Positions 8,181-17,660 of a stretch of DNA of 64,000 nucleotides are shown here, piece by piece. The position numbers and the translations under genes are program-made. Location: NCBI RefSeq assembly GCF_003860125.1, contig NZ_RQYL01000025.1, positions 16,970 to 80,969 of the forward strand. Direction: 5' to 3'. Source of the stretch: Fretibacterium sp. OH1220_COT-178. Its GTDB lineage: Bacteria > Synergistota > Synergistia > Synergistales > Aminobacteriaceae. Numbering within the stretch: the stretch's first letter is position 1; every line of letters begins with the position of its first letter. Below the pieces are notes generated by a model, which saw only the letters and a program-made list of their open reading frames with translations, was not told the origin of the DNA and made no database searches.

Positions 8181-9290
8181 ATGTTTGGCCGCATACGCGC
8201 CCTCGTCGTCAAGGAGTTCTACGCCGTCCTTCTGGACCCGAAGACCCGCTTTCAGGTGTTCGTCGGGCCCTTCGTCATGCTCTTCCTGTTCAGCTTCGCC
8301 ATCACCATGGAGGTGAGGAACGCCTCCCTGGCGATCCTGAACCAGGACAACGGGGACCTGGGCCGGAGGCTCGAGGCGGCGTTCACCGCGAGCCCCGCCT
8401 TCACGCGTTCCTTCAGCATCTCGAGCGTTCGGGAGATCGAGCCGGTCATCGCGGAGCAGAGGGCGCTGATGGTCCTGCGCATCCCGGAGGACTTCTCGGC
8501 CTCCCTGATGCGGGGCGTCCCGGCGCCCGTGCAGGTGATACTGGACGGCCGAAAGGCCAACGCCGTTCAGATCGCCTACGGCTACGCCTCCCAGATCGCG
8601 GGCCGCTTCGCCCGGACGCTCCGAAAGACCGTCACCGGGGCCGACGCGCTCCTCTCCATCGAATCGCGCCAGCTCTTCAACCCAAACCACGACTACCTCT
8701 GGTTCACCCTGCCGGTGCTCCTGGTGGTGCTGACCCAGATGCTGGCCCTCGTGGTCTCGGGCATGAGCGTCGCGCGCGAGCGCGAGCTCGGGACGTTCGA
8801 GCAGCTGCTCGTCTCGCCCCTCTCCCCCTGGGAGATCGTGATCGGAAAGACCCTGCCCGCGGCGGCGATCGCCTTCGGGATCGGGATCGCCATCCATCTC
8901 CTGGCCCGGACGGTCTTCGGCGTGCCCTGCCTGGGGAGCCTGGGGCTGCTGGCCTTCAGCTTCCTGCTGTTCATCCTGGCCTGCACCGGCGTCGGGCTCT
9001 TCATCTCCTCGCTCTGCAGCACGCAGCAGCAGGCGTTTCTGGGGGTGTTCACCTGCATGGTGCCCTTCGTGCTCCTCTCCGGGTTCGCGACGCCGATCGA
9101 GAACATGCCGGACCCGCTGCAGGCCCTGACCCTGCTGAACCCCGCCCGACACGTGATCGTCATCGCCCTCGGCGTCTACCTCAAGGACATCCCCCCGGGC
9201 GAGGTCATGGCCCAGCTCCTCTGGCTGGGCGGGATCGCCGCCGCGACGCTCGGCTCCGCCGGATGGTTCTTCAAACGCAGGATACAGTAG
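8181..9290 (+). CDS. ABC-2 type transporter permease, second subunit
   Basis: 369 residues, homologous in layout to the preceding permease: helix at about residues 25-42, periplasmic domain, then a five-helix block. It carries the equivalent loop SGMSVARERELGTFEQLLVS and the LSGFATPIENMP segment typical of YbhS/YhhJ-like proteins. It starts 4 bases after the first permease ends, so the two probably form a heterodimer. Cytoplasmic-membrane location; energised by the double-NBD ATPase encoded at 10368-12152. Confidence 0.85.
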   Translation: MFGRIRALVVKEFYAVLLDPKTRFQVFVGPFVMLFLFSFAITMEVRNASLAILNQDNGDLGRRLEAAFTASPAFTRSFSISSVREIEPVIAEQRALMVLRIPEDFSASLMRGVPAPVQVILDGRKANAVQIAYGYASQIAGRFARTLRKTVTGADALLSIESRQLFNPNHDYLWFTLPVLLVVLTQMLALVVSGMSVARERELGTFEQLLVSPLSPWEIVIGKTLPAAAIAFGIGIAIHLLARTVFGVPCLGSLGLLAFSFLLFILACTGVGLFISSLCSTQQQAFLGVFTCMVPFVLLSGFATPIENMPDPLQALTLLNPARHVIVIALGVYLKDIPPGEVMAQLLWLGGIAAATLGSAGWFFKRRIQ

Positions 9291-9339
9291 CCCGCCCGGG
9301 GCTTCCGGCCCCGGTCCCCTGGAGAAAGGAGTCTTTGCC

Positions 9340-10371
9340 ATGAAAAAAACGTTCGCCCTCCTGCTCGCGGCCCCGGTGGCCGCGCTCGGTCTGCTCTATG
9401 CGACCGGGGAGCTCGACGGACTGCTCGTCCGCCTCCGCAACGCCGATCCCGGCCGCATCCGCCTCTACGGCAACGTGGAGATCCGGCAGGTGCTCCTGGG
9501 CTTCCGCGTCTCCGGACGCATCGAGGAGGTCCACCGCGAGGAGGGCGAGAGGGTGGTCTCCGGCGATCTTCTGGCCGCCCTGGACCCGCTTCCTTACGAG
9601 ATCAAACGGACGGAGGCCCGTGGGGCCATGCTCCAGGCGAAGGCCGCCCTGGACAAACTGCACAGCGGGTTCCGCACCGGAGAGGTGCGGGAGGCGGCCG
9701 CGCAGCGCGATCGGGTCCGGGCCGCGCTGAACCTCGCGGAGAAGGACTACGAGCGCATTTCGAACCTCTTCGCCCGGAAGGCCGTCGCCAAGAACGATCT
9801 GGACCGGGCGACGTCGCAGCGCAACGCCCTGCGGGCGGAGCTCTCGGCGGCGGAGAACGCCCTGGCCCTGATGCGCGAGGGCTACAGGAAGGAGGACGTC
9901 GAGGCGGCCGAGGCGGCCTACGAGACGGCCGGGGCCCGCTTCAAGGCGGCCGAGATCGCCCTGGCGGACACCAGGCTCTACGCTCCGGCCGAGGGCACCA
10001 TCCTGACCCGCGTCACCGAGCCCGGCACCGTCGTCGGTGCGGGGCAGGTCGTCTACGCCCTGGCCCTCGAGCGGCCCATCCAGGTCCGGGCCTACATCCC
10101 CGAGCCGGCACTGGGACGGGTCGAGGTGGGCATGCCGGCGCGGATCGTCACGGACTCCCACCCCGACGAGCCCATCGAGGGCAAGCTGGTCTTCATCTCC
10201 CCGACGGCCGAGTTCACCCCCAAGCAGGTGCAGACCGAGGACCTGCGCACCGATCTGGTCTACCGCGTCCGGATACTGGTGGAGGACGACGGCGGACGTC
10301 TCAAGAACGGCATGCCCGTCACCGTCCTGATGGAGGCCTCGGGCGACTCCGGCCCCTCGGCCCCGAAATGA
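9340..10371 (+). CDS. HlyD/YbhG-family periplasmic adaptor
   Basis: 343 residues. An N-terminal hydrophobic anchor or signal (residues 4-22) is followed by a biotinyl-lipoyl-like half motif (GRIEEVHREEGERVVSGDLL), a long alpha-helical hairpin (about residues 85-205, rich in Ala/Glu/Lys), the second lipoyl half (LYAPAEGTILTRVTEPGTVV) and a beta-barrel domain. This is the membrane-fusion partner that connects the ABC-2 permeases to an outer-membrane channel. An AGAAAGGAG ribosome site precedes the ATG. No TolC-like outer-membrane gene is next to it, so an unlinked channel would have to serve. Confidence 0.87.
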   Translation: MKKTFALLLAAPVAALGLLYATGELDGLLVRLRNADPGRIRLYGNVEIRQVLLGFRVSGRIEEVHREEGERVVSGDLLAALDPLPYEIKRTEARGAMLQAKAALDKLHSGFRTGEVREAAAQRDRVRAALNLAEKDYERISNLFARKAVAKNDLDRATSQRNALRAELSAAENALALMREGYRKEDVEAAEAAYETAGARFKAAEIALADTRLYAPAEGTILTRVTEPGTVVGAGQVVYALALERPIQVRAYIPEPALGRVEVGMPARIVTDSHPDEPIEGKLVFISPTAEFTPKQVQTEDLRTDLVYRVRILVEDDGGRLKNGMPVTVLMEASGDSGPSAPK

Positions 10372-12152
10372 GCGCCGCCGAAAGGGGCGCCGCTCCCGCC
10401 GAAAAGCGGGCCTGGCCTGCGGGCGGTTCCGAGATCGTCATCCAGGACCTGGTCCGGTCCTTCGGCCCCGGACGTCCCGCGCTCGGAGGGATCTCCGCGC
10501 GCATCGGGGGCGGACGGATCACGGGGCTGGTCGGGCCGGACGGTGCGGGCAAGACCACGCTGCTGCGCCTGGTCTGCGGCCTGCTGGCGCCGACCGGGGG
10601 ACGGATATCGGTACGGGGGAACGACACGGTCTCGGCCGCCCCGGCCATCCAGGAACAGGTCGGCTACATGCCGCAGCGGTTCGGGCTCTACGAGGACCTC
10701 ACGGTCATGGAGAACCTGAGCCTCTACGCCGACCTGCGCTCCGTGCCCCGGGAGGAGCGGGCCGAACGCTACGAGGAGCTGCTCTCCTTCACCAGCCTGA
10801 AGCCCTTCACGGGTCGGCTGGCGGGTCGGCTCTCCGGCGGCATGAAACAGAAGCTGGGCCTGGCCTGCACGCTGCTGTCCCGACCGCCCGTCCTGCTGCT
10901 CGACGAGCCGGGGGTGGGCGTGGACCCCGTGGCGCGCCGCGAGCTGTGGCGGATGGTCCGCGCGCTTCTGAGCCCGGAGCGGATCGTCGTCTGGAGCACC
11001 GCCTATCTGGACGAGGCGGAGGCCTGCGACACGGTCCTGCTCCTGAACGAGGGCGATCTGCTCTACGACGGGACGCCCGAGGCTCTGGCGGAGCGCGTCG
11101 AGGGGAAGGTCTTCCTGCTGACCGGCGCCGGCGAGGAGCGCCGGACGCTGATCGCGCCCCTGATGGAGCACGCGGAGACCCTAGACGCGGTGATCCAGGG
11201 CTCGAGCGTGCGCGTCCTGACGAGCGACGGAGGGGCGAAGCTGAGGGGACGGCTGGAGGCGCTCTCCGGGCAAACCGGCCTGCCGCTCGGGATCCGGCCC
11301 GCGTCTCCCCGTTTCGAGGACGCGTTCATGCAGCTCCTGGGCGGGGCCCGGCGCGGCAGCGAGGCGGTAGCGGATTTCTTCGAGGAGAAGCGCGGCAACG
11401 GGACTCCGGTGGAGGCCAAAAACCTCACGAAGCGGTTCGGGGACTTCACCGCGGTGGACGACGTCTCCTTCGCCATCGGCCGCGGCGAGATCTTCGGCCT
11501 GCTGGGGCCGAACGGGGCCGGAAAGTCCACCACGTTCAAGATGATGTGCGGCCTGCTCACCCCCACGGAGGGCAGCTGTGCCGTGTCCGGACTGGATTTC
11601 AGGACGGCGCCCGGCGACGCGCGGGCGAAGCTGGGCTACATGGCCCAGAAGTTCTCGCTCTATGGGGAGCTGACCGTGCTGCAGAACCTGCGGTTCTTCT
11701 CGGGCATCTACGGCCTGCGGGGAAGGGCGGGCCAGAGCGCCGTGGAGCGCGTGATCGAGACGTTCGACCTCGGACCCTACCTCGCCTCCCCCGCCGGCGA
11801 GCTCCCCCTGGGCTTCAAGCAGCGCCTGGCGATGGGCTGCGCGGTCATGCACGGACCGGACGTCCTGTTCCTGGACGAACCGACGAGCGGCGTGGACCCG
11901 GTGACGCGCCGCGAGTTCTGGACCTGCATCAACAGCTTCGCGCTGAAGGGTGTCACCGTGATGGTGACGACGCACTTCATGGACGAGGCGGAGTACTGCG
12001 ACCGCATCGCGCTGATCTACCGCGGAAGAAAGATCGCCTCCGGCTCGCCGGACGCGCTCAAGCGGTCCGTGCGCATCGACGGGATTCCGGACCCGACGCT
12101 GGAGGAGGCGTTCATCGCCCTGATCGGGCGGCAGGATGGGGAGGATCGGTAA
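10368..12152 (+). CDS. ABC transporter ATP-binding protein with two fused NBDs (YbhF/RbbA-like)
   Basis: 594 residues containing two complete nucleotide-binding domains. Domain 1: Walker A GPDGAGKTT near residue 58, signature LSGGMKQKLGLA, Walker B LLLLDEPGVGVDP. Domain 2: Walker A GPNGAGKST near residue 381, a degenerate signature LPLGFKQRLAMG, Walker B VLFLDEPTSGVDP. The PDG variant in the first Walker A and the LPLG signature in the second are typical of YbhF/RbbA-type exporters. The ATG overlaps the HlyD stop by 4 bases. It powers the two ABC-2 permeases encoded upstream. Confidence 0.9.
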   Translation: MSAAERGAAPAEKRAWPAGGSEIVIQDLVRSFGPGRPALGGISARIGGGRITGLVGPDGAGKTTLLRLVCGLLAPTGGRISVRGNDTVSAAPAIQEQVGYMPQRFGLYEDLTVMENLSLYADLRSVPREERAERYEELLSFTSLKPFTGRLAGRLSGGMKQKLGLACTLLSRPPVLLLDEPGVGVDPVARRELWRMVRALLSPERIVVWSTAYLDEAEACDTVLLLNEGDLLYDGTPEALAERVEGKVFLLTGAGEERRTLIAPLMEHAETLDAVIQGSSVRVLTSDGGAKLRGRLEALSGQTGLPLGIRPASPRFEDAFMQLLGGARRGSEAVADFFEEKRGNGTPVEAKNLTKRFGDFTAVDDVSFAIGRGEIFGLLGPNGAGKSTTFKMMCGLLTPTEGSCAVSGLDFRTAPGDARAKLGYMAQKFSLYGELTVLQNLRFFSGIYGLRGRAGQSAVERVIETFDLGPYLASPAGELPLGFKQRLAMGCAVMHGPDVLFLDEPTSGVDPVTRREFWTCINSFALKGVTVMVTTHFMDEAEYCDRIALIYRGRKIASGSPDALKRSVRIDGIPDPTLEEAFIALIGRQDGEDR

Positions 12153-12180
12153 TCCGACCAAATCGTCCGGGGGTTTCCTC

Positions 12181-13791
12181 CTACCGCATCAGGGCGTAGC
12201 GCTCGACGGGGGCGAAGGCGTCGGTGAACGCGGGCACGGACGCCTCGAAGGGCAGGAGCCACTGGTGGTCCAGCAGCTTCAGCATGGCGGGCTCCGGGGC
12301 CGGCGGCACGGTGGGCATCTCCCCGGACCGGAAGGCCACGATCATCAGGTTCTGGCGGGACAGCGCATACTTGGGGTCCGGAGCGGACGCCGGGAAGATC
12401 AGCAGCCTCGGGAAGACGGACTCGAGCGCCGCGTAGATCCCGTGAAAAACACCGCTGCGGGAGCCGTAGAGGGAGGCGATGACGTTGACGATCAACAACC
12501 CGTCGGGAGCCAGCAGGTCCCGCATGCGCTCCGCGGCCTCCACCGTGGTCAGGTGGAAGGGGATCGAATACCACGACCCGAAGACGTCCATGAAGACGGA
12601 GTCGTAGGCACCGATGCGCTCGGGGTCCCGAACGGCGCGGTTCAGAAAGGCGCGCGCGTCCTCGTGAAAGATGCGGAGGCGCGGGTCCTCGGGCAGCACG
12701 AAGTAGCGGCGTGCCGTCTCCGTGACTCCGGGATCCAGCTCGACGACGTCGAACGAGACCCCGGGGCGCTCCGCCAGGACGTGTCGGGGCACGCAGTAGG
12801 CCCCGCCGCCCAGCATCAGGACCCGCTGCGCATCGGGCTTGAAGTGGAAGGCCAGATCGTAGAACTTCGTGTAGTCGCTAACCAGCTCGTTCGGGTCGTC
12901 CGTGTACATCAGGGACTGTGCCCCCTGAGGGTCCGTCATCATGATCCGGACGCGCCGGCCGTTCGCCTGATTGCTCTCCACGACGGAGATGTGGTTGTAG
13001 GGGGTCTCGATATGGACGCCCACAGGCGCCATCGGCATCCCCCCGGACCCGGCCGCAAGCGCGGACCCGGCGAGCACCAGAAAGGCCGAAAGGGAGCCCT
13101 TCCAAATCGGGCGATGAAGCAGCAGGGCCAGGACGGCCAGGACGGCCGAGAGCAGCAGCAGGATGACCCCGGACGGGACCAGCGAGATCAGCACGAACCC
13201 GCCCAGGAAGGTCCCCAGGATGCTGCCCGCGGAGGAGAGCGCCGAGAAGCGCCCCACCGTTCCGCCGGAGGACCCGACGTCGTGCAGGGCAAGGCGGACG
13301 ACGAAGGGCGACACCATCCCGAGCAACAGGCTCGGCAGGGCGAAGATCGAGAGCGCCGCCGCCACCGAGGCCAGGTAGAGATTCAGGTCCAGCCCGCTCA
13401 GGAAGGACAGGACGGCGTTCCCCGCCCCCGCCAGCGCCCCCGTCGAGACCGCGGACGCAAGGACGATCCTCGCCAGCACGCGCCGGTGCGGATGCCGGTC
13501 CGCCAGGATTCCGCCCATCCAGTTTCCCGCACACAGGCTCGCCATGACGACCCCGATCAGGGCGGTCCATACGATCAGGGAGGTCCCCAGAAACGGGGCC
13601 ACGAGCCTCGAGCCCGTGAGCTCCAGAACCATGACGCCCGCACCGCAGAGAAAGGCGGTGACCTCCAGCATGCCGAATCCCCGAGCCGCAGGCGGCCCCT
13701 TCCGATCGCTCCTTCCGTCCTCCCCCCGCAGGGGTACGTCGTCCGAGGACGGCAACGTCTCCGCGGACATCTGAGAAAAATTAGTCTCCAT
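12181..13791 (-). CDS. Fused MFS-like membrane domain / spermidine synthase-like protein
   Basis: 536 residues. After a disordered ~40-residue N-terminus there are about seven membrane helices (residues 42-245), then a Rossmann methyltransferase-type domain with the spermidine-synthase fingerprints LMLGGGAYCVPR (325-336), VVELDPGV (349-356), FHEDARAFL (375-383) and YDSVFMDVFGS (396-406). This matches the widespread 'fused MFS/spermidine synthase' family. Aminopropyl transfer is the inferred activity, but no S-adenosylmethionine decarboxylase gene is nearby, so the real substrate is open. Met41 is a possible alternative start. Convergent with the ABC exporter; the 272 bases upstream (13792-14063) show no gene. 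Confidence 0.75.
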   Translation of the reverse strand: METNFSQMSAETLPSSDDVPLRGEDGRSDRKGPPAARGFGMLEVTAFLCGAGVMVLELTGSRLVAPFLGTSLIVWTALIGVVMASLCAGNWMGGILADRHPHRRVLARIVLASAVSTGALAGAGNAVLSFLSGLDLNLYLASVAAALSIFALPSLLLGMVSPFVVRLALHDVGSSGGTVGRFSALSSAGSILGTFLGGFVLISLVPSGVILLLLSAVLAVLALLLHRPIWKGSLSAFLVLAGSALAAGSGGMPMAPVGVHIETPYNHISVVESNQANGRRVRIMMTDPQGAQSLMYTDDPNELVSDYTKFYDLAFHFKPDAQRVLMLGGGAYCVPRHVLAERPGVSFDVVELDPGVTETARRYFVLPEDPRLRIFHEDARAFLNRAVRDPERIGAYDSVFMDVFGSWYSIPFHLTTVEAAERMRDLLAPDGLLIVNVIASLYGSRSGVFHGIYAALESVFPRLLIFPASAPDPKYALSRQNLMIVAFRSGEMPTVPPAPEPAMLKLLDHQWLLPFEASVPAFTDAFAPVERYALMR

Positions 13792-14063
13792 GAGAGCTCG
13801 AACCCATCGTCATGAAAAGATCACTCCTGTATTGCGGCTGAAGAACGCAGCCGTGCGCGGCAGAATTCCAGGGCGCCCCACACGAACGAAACCAACTTGC
13901 GCGTGCCCCCTCGAAGAACTCCCCTGGGGGATTCCGGACGGCCCCGGTCTTGAAACCCGACCGGGAGTCCGGCACAAAGCCCCCGACCCGGCGAATCCAC
14001 CGTACGGCAACGCACGGTTTCCCATTCTACCAGAGAGCGGGGAGGAGGACGAGGGCAAAACGC

Positions 14064-15527
14064 TCAGCGCGTCCAGGTCCCCGGGACGAAGAGCAGGATC
14101 ACGGCAAAGAGTTCGAGCCGGCCGGCCAGCATGCAGAAGGAGAAGAGCCACTTGACCCCGTCGGGCAGCCAGGCGAAGTTCTCGACCGGTCCCAACGAGG
14201 CGAGTCCCGGCCCCACGTTGCTGAGGCAGGCGATGACCCCGGACAGGGACGTCATGAAATCCAGTTTCGGGTCGCCGAAGGCCGTCACCGCCAATGTCGA
14301 GATCACCAGAATGGCGATGTAGAGCATGAAGAAGGCCGTCACGGAGCTCAGGGACCGGCGCGAAACCACCTGCCCGTTGACCCGCGTATTGACGACCGCC
14401 CTGGGATGCAGCAGGCTCCAGATCTCCGCACGGATCTGCCGCCCCAGAAGCAGGAAACGGACGACCTTGCAGCCCCCGCCCGTGGAGCCCGCGGAGGCGC
14501 CGAAGACCATCAGCAAGAGAAGAAGAAAGCGCGTGAACTCGGGCCAGAGGTCGTAGTTGGTCGTGACGAACCCCGTGGTGGTCATCAGGCTGACGACGTG
14601 GAAGGCCGCGCTGCGCAGCGCCGGCTCCACCCGGTCGAAGAACCCCCCGCGAAGCAGAAAGAAGGCGATCGCAACCGAGGCCGCGACGGTCAAGGCGGCG
14701 TACCAGCGCAGCTCCTCGTCGCGAAGGGCACTGCGCGCCCGGCCCGTCAGGATCAGAAAATGCAGGGAGAAATTGACCCCGGACGCGAACATGAACAACG
14801 TGACCACCCATTCGATATAGGCGCTGCCGAAATGGGCTATCGAGGCGTTCTTCGTGGAAAAGCCGCCCGTCGCGATCGTCGCGAAGCTGTGGGTCAGGGC
14901 GTCGAAAAATCCCATCCCCCCCAGCATCAGCAGGACGGTCTCGAGCCCCGTCAGGAGGACATAGACCCCCCAGAGGAAGAGGGCGGTCTGCTGGACCCTG
15001 GGGGTGAGCTTCTCGGGCGTCGGACCGGGGACCTCCGCCTTGTAGAGCTCCATCCCGCCGACCCCCAGGAAGGGAAGGACGGCGAGGCTCAGGACGATGA
15101 TGCCCATCCCGCCGAGCCAATGGGTCAGCCCGCGCCAGAACAGGATGCCCCGGGGCGTCCCCTCGATCCGGGCCAGGATGGTGGCGCCCGTCGTGGTGAA
15201 CCCGGACATGGTCTCGAAGAAGGCGTCGACGTAGGATGCCGCCACGCCCGAGAACAGGTAGGGCAGGGCCCCCACGGCCGAGGCGATCACCCAGGAGAAC
15301 CCCACCACGGCGATGGCCTCCCGTATGCCCAGCTCCTCGTAGTCGGCCCTGCGCTTGCCCACCAGGAAAAGGAGAAGGCTCACCATCAGGCCGACGGCGA
15401 ACGACGCCAGCAGAGGGACCCGGTCCCCCGAGCCGTCGTAGAGCGCCCACCCCAGGGGCAGGAGCATGAAGAGCGAGACGATCAGGGAGACGAGCGAGAG
15501 CACGCGAAGGACGATTCCCAACCTCAT
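14064..15527 (-). CDS. trkH: Trk-type potassium uptake channel TrkH
   Basis: 487 residues, the K+-translocating membrane subunit of the Trk system. The four pore-loop/selectivity-filter repeats are visible: SGFTTTGATI (about 118), ATGGFSTKN (about 229), MTTTGFVTTNY (about 330) and SNVGPGLASLG (about 444), with membrane helices between them. The ATG at 15527 overlaps the trkA stop by 4 bases, so trkA and trkH are co-translated. Cytoplasmic-membrane protein; activity expected to depend on TrkA and nucleotides. Confidence 0.93.
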   Translation of the reverse strand: MRLGIVLRVLSLVSLIVSLFMLLPLGWALYDGSGDRVPLLASFAVGLMVSLLLFLVGKRRADYEELGIREAIAVVGFSWVIASAVGALPYLFSGVAASYVDAFFETMSGFTTTGATILARIEGTPRGILFWRGLTHWLGGMGIIVLSLAVLPFLGVGGMELYKAEVPGPTPEKLTPRVQQTALFLWGVYVLLTGLETVLLMLGGMGFFDALTHSFATIATGGFSTKNASIAHFGSAYIEWVVTLFMFASGVNFSLHFLILTGRARSALRDEELRWYAALTVAASVAIAFFLLRGGFFDRVEPALRSAAFHVVSLMTTTGFVTTNYDLWPEFTRFLLLLLMVFGASAGSTGGGCKVVRFLLLGRQIRAEIWSLLHPRAVVNTRVNGQVVSRRSLSSVTAFFMLYIAILVISTLAVTAFGDPKLDFMTSLSGVIACLSNVGPGLASLGPVENFAWLPDGVKWLFSFCMLAGRLELFAVILLFVPGTWTR

Positions 15528-16897
15528 GGCGCCATACCGCCGAAGAGTTCCACCGCCTCCCGCATGAGGGCCGTCGAGGCGAACAGGATGAGGTGATCCC
15601 GCGGCTGCAGGCGTGTCGTCCCGGTCGGGACCGAGATCTCCTGTCCCCTCCCCAGCAGCGCCACCAGGACCCCCTTGGGCAGTCCCAGCTCCGCAAGGGG
15701 GATGTCCACCAGTCCGCTGTCCTCCGGGAGGACGATCTCCAGCATCTCCGCATCGATCTTCTCGATGATGGAGAGAGCCCGCGTGTGGCCGGGATAGCGG
15801 ATGGTCCGGAGGATCACCGAGGCCAGGGCCTCGTTGAGGTCCACGACGGCATCGACCGGCATGTAATTGGGCATGTCATGGTAGAGGTGCCGACGCACGA
15901 CCGCGATGCTCTTGTGAGCGCCCATGGACTTGGCGATCGCGGCGTAGATGAGGTTGACCTCGTCCGAGGAGGTGGCGCAGACGTAGCCGTCCGCCTCTTC
16001 GATGCCCTCCTCCAGCAACAGGGCCCGGTCGGCCCCGTCCCCGTTCAGAACCAGGGCCTCGCCCAGCTCGCTGGCCAGCTTCTCGCACTGATGCGGGTCC
16101 TGATCGATCAGGCGGATTTTGACGTTGCCGTACTCCTTCTGGAGCCTCTGGACCACCTGATAGCCCAGTTTGCCCCCTCCCACCACGAACACCTTGCGCA
16201 GCGGCCGCGAGCTCTTGAGCTGAAAGAGCTTCTCCAGCCTCCAGACCTGCTCCCGATAGGAGACGACGTAGCACAGATCCCCGGCCCTCAGCACCGTATC
16301 GCCGTCGGGGACGATGGGCTCCTCCTCCGAACGCTCCACGTAGACGACGATGGCGACGAGGTCGGGATGGTCCATGCGGATCTGCTTGAGGGATCGGTCG
16401 ACCAGGGGCGACTCCTCGGCGATGCGAAAGGCGTAGATGGCGGCGCGCCCGCCCAGCAGTTCGGCGGTCCGGACGGCCGTGCTGACCGACAGAAGCTCCA
16501 GGATCTCCCGTGCGACGGACCGCTCGGGCGAGATCATGAGGTCGATGCCGAGCTCCTGCCCCCAGGTCGGGGAGTCCGTGAACTCCAGGCCCCGAACCCG
16601 GGAGATGACCCTGCGGACCCCCGCGTGGCGCGCGATCCAGCAGGAGAGCATGTTGACCTCGTCCCGGTTCGTGCAGGCCACGAGAAGGTCGACGTTGCAG
16701 CCCTCCCGGACCCCGGCGTCGTAGAGCACCTGGGGCCGGGCCCCGTTGCCGCAGACGACGCGGACGTCCAGCTCGGCCGCCGCATGTTCCGCGCGCTCCT
16801 CGTTCTGTTCGACCAGATTGACGTCGTGCCCCTCCGCCGCCAGGGTGGCGGCTACGCTGCGCCCGATCTCGCCCGCGCCGACGATGACGATGTTCAT
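15524..16897 (-). CDS. trkA: Trk system potassium uptake regulator TrkA
   Basis: 457 residues with two tandem RCK_N/RCK_C units: the first nucleotide-binding fold starts MNIVIVGAGEIG, the second KVFVVGGGKLGYQV near residue 235; each is followed by a TrkA-C domain. This is the peripheral, NAD(H)/ATP-binding gating ring of TrkH. The start at 16897 is the conserved Met before the GxGxxG strand and overlaps the thioesterase stop by 4 bases; the frame is open further upstream but that part has no family resemblance. Confidence 0.93.
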   Translation of the reverse strand: MNIVIVGAGEIGRSVAATLAAEGHDVNLVEQNEERAEHAAAELDVRVVCGNGARPQVLYDAGVREGCNVDLLVACTNRDEVNMLSCWIARHAGVRRVISRVRGLEFTDSPTWGQELGIDLMISPERSVAREILELLSVSTAVRTAELLGGRAAIYAFRIAEESPLVDRSLKQIRMDHPDLVAIVVYVERSEEEPIVPDGDTVLRAGDLCYVVSYREQVWRLEKLFQLKSSRPLRKVFVVGGGKLGYQVVQRLQKEYGNVKIRLIDQDPHQCEKLASELGEALVLNGDGADRALLLEEGIEEADGYVCATSSDEVNLIYAAIAKSMGAHKSIAVVRRHLYHDMPNYMPVDAVVDLNEALASVILRTIRYPGHTRALSIIEKIDAEMLEIVLPEDSGLVDIPLAELGLPKGVLVALLGRGQEISVPTGTTRLQPRDHLILFASTALMREAVELFGGMAP

Positions 16898-17658
16898 GAG
16901 CGGTATGGCTCCCAGGTACAGGAAAATGCGGTCAAAGGCCGGTCCGATTCGCGGTCGCCGACGATCTCGTAGGCGAACGTCCTCGTCCCGTCCGGGCCCG
17001 GCGCCCCGATCTCGCGGGACCGGACCGTCGGGGACTCGCCCCACCGTGCGCTCGCGCGGAACGAGGCGGACAGCGCCCGCGGGCTGTAGGCCATGAGGTC
17101 GATGGGCGTCGCCTCGAAGACCCACTCGAAGTAGACCGCATGGTTGACGTGTCCATTGCCGTCCAGATCGTGAAAACGGACCGGGTAGACGGCCTCGTGC
17201 ACCTCGCCTCCCGAGGCGTCGGGGGAGGGGATGTCCCGGAAGTCGGGGTCGATCGGCTCGGAATCGCGGAGCAAAAACTCCGGAAGGTGGGCGGAGGGCC
17301 GTACGGGGCGCCCTGCGGCCAGATCGATCAGCAGCCAGGAGGTCTTGGCCCAGACCAGAGGGTCCCCCGCAGGCGTCTCCACCTGAAAGACGCGCAGAGT
17401 GCGGTAGCCGTGATTCACGTCATGGTAGGTTCTGACGACGAAAGGCTCGTCCAGCGCGGGCAGGCGGCGCAGCAGCTCCATCTCGTAACGCAGCAGGACC
17501 CAGGAATAGCCGCGTTCCAGCATCTGCATGGGACTGCCCTCGAGCTCGGCCACCGCCAGGCTGGCGGTATCCTGCAAATGGTCCAGCAGGCCCCGCAATT
17601 TCAGCTCGTTGTTGCACGACGCGACGGCCGGCAGCACCGTAAGTTTCCGAACGTACAT
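16894..17658 (-). CDS. Acyl-ACP thioesterase (FatA/FatB-like)
   Basis: 254 residues with two hot-dog folds. The N-terminal half contains LLDHLQDTASLAVAEL and the strand YHDVNHGYRTLRVFQVET; the C-terminal half has FHDLDGNGHVNHAVYFEW, the DxNxHxxN-type catalytic pattern of bacterial and plant acyl-ACP thioesterases. It would release free fatty acids from acyl-ACP in the cytoplasm. The start at 17658 (MYVRKLTV) lies 2 bases after the upstream aminotransferase gene; the trkA gene overlaps its end by 4 bases. A metabolic reason for this clustering with Trk genes is not apparent. Confidence 0.82.
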   Translation of the reverse strand: MYVRKLTVLPAVASCNNELKLRGLLDHLQDTASLAVAELEGSPMQMLERGYSWVLLRYEMELLRRLPALDEPFVVRTYHDVNHGYRTLRVFQVETPAGDPLVWAKTSWLLIDLAAGRPVRPSAHLPEFLLRDSEPIDPDFRDIPSPDASGGEVHEAVYPVRFHDLDGNGHVNHAVYFEWVFEATPIDLMAYSPRALSASFRASARWGESPTVRSREIGAPGPDGTRTFAYEIVGDRESDRPLTAFSCTWEPYRS

Positions 17659-17660
17659 CC

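Noticed and set aside
14064..16897. Trk genes as part of a cation-stress island with the antiporter at 47.5 kb
   Set aside because: The two loci are 30 kb apart on opposite strands with no shared signal; both are ordinary housekeeping functions.
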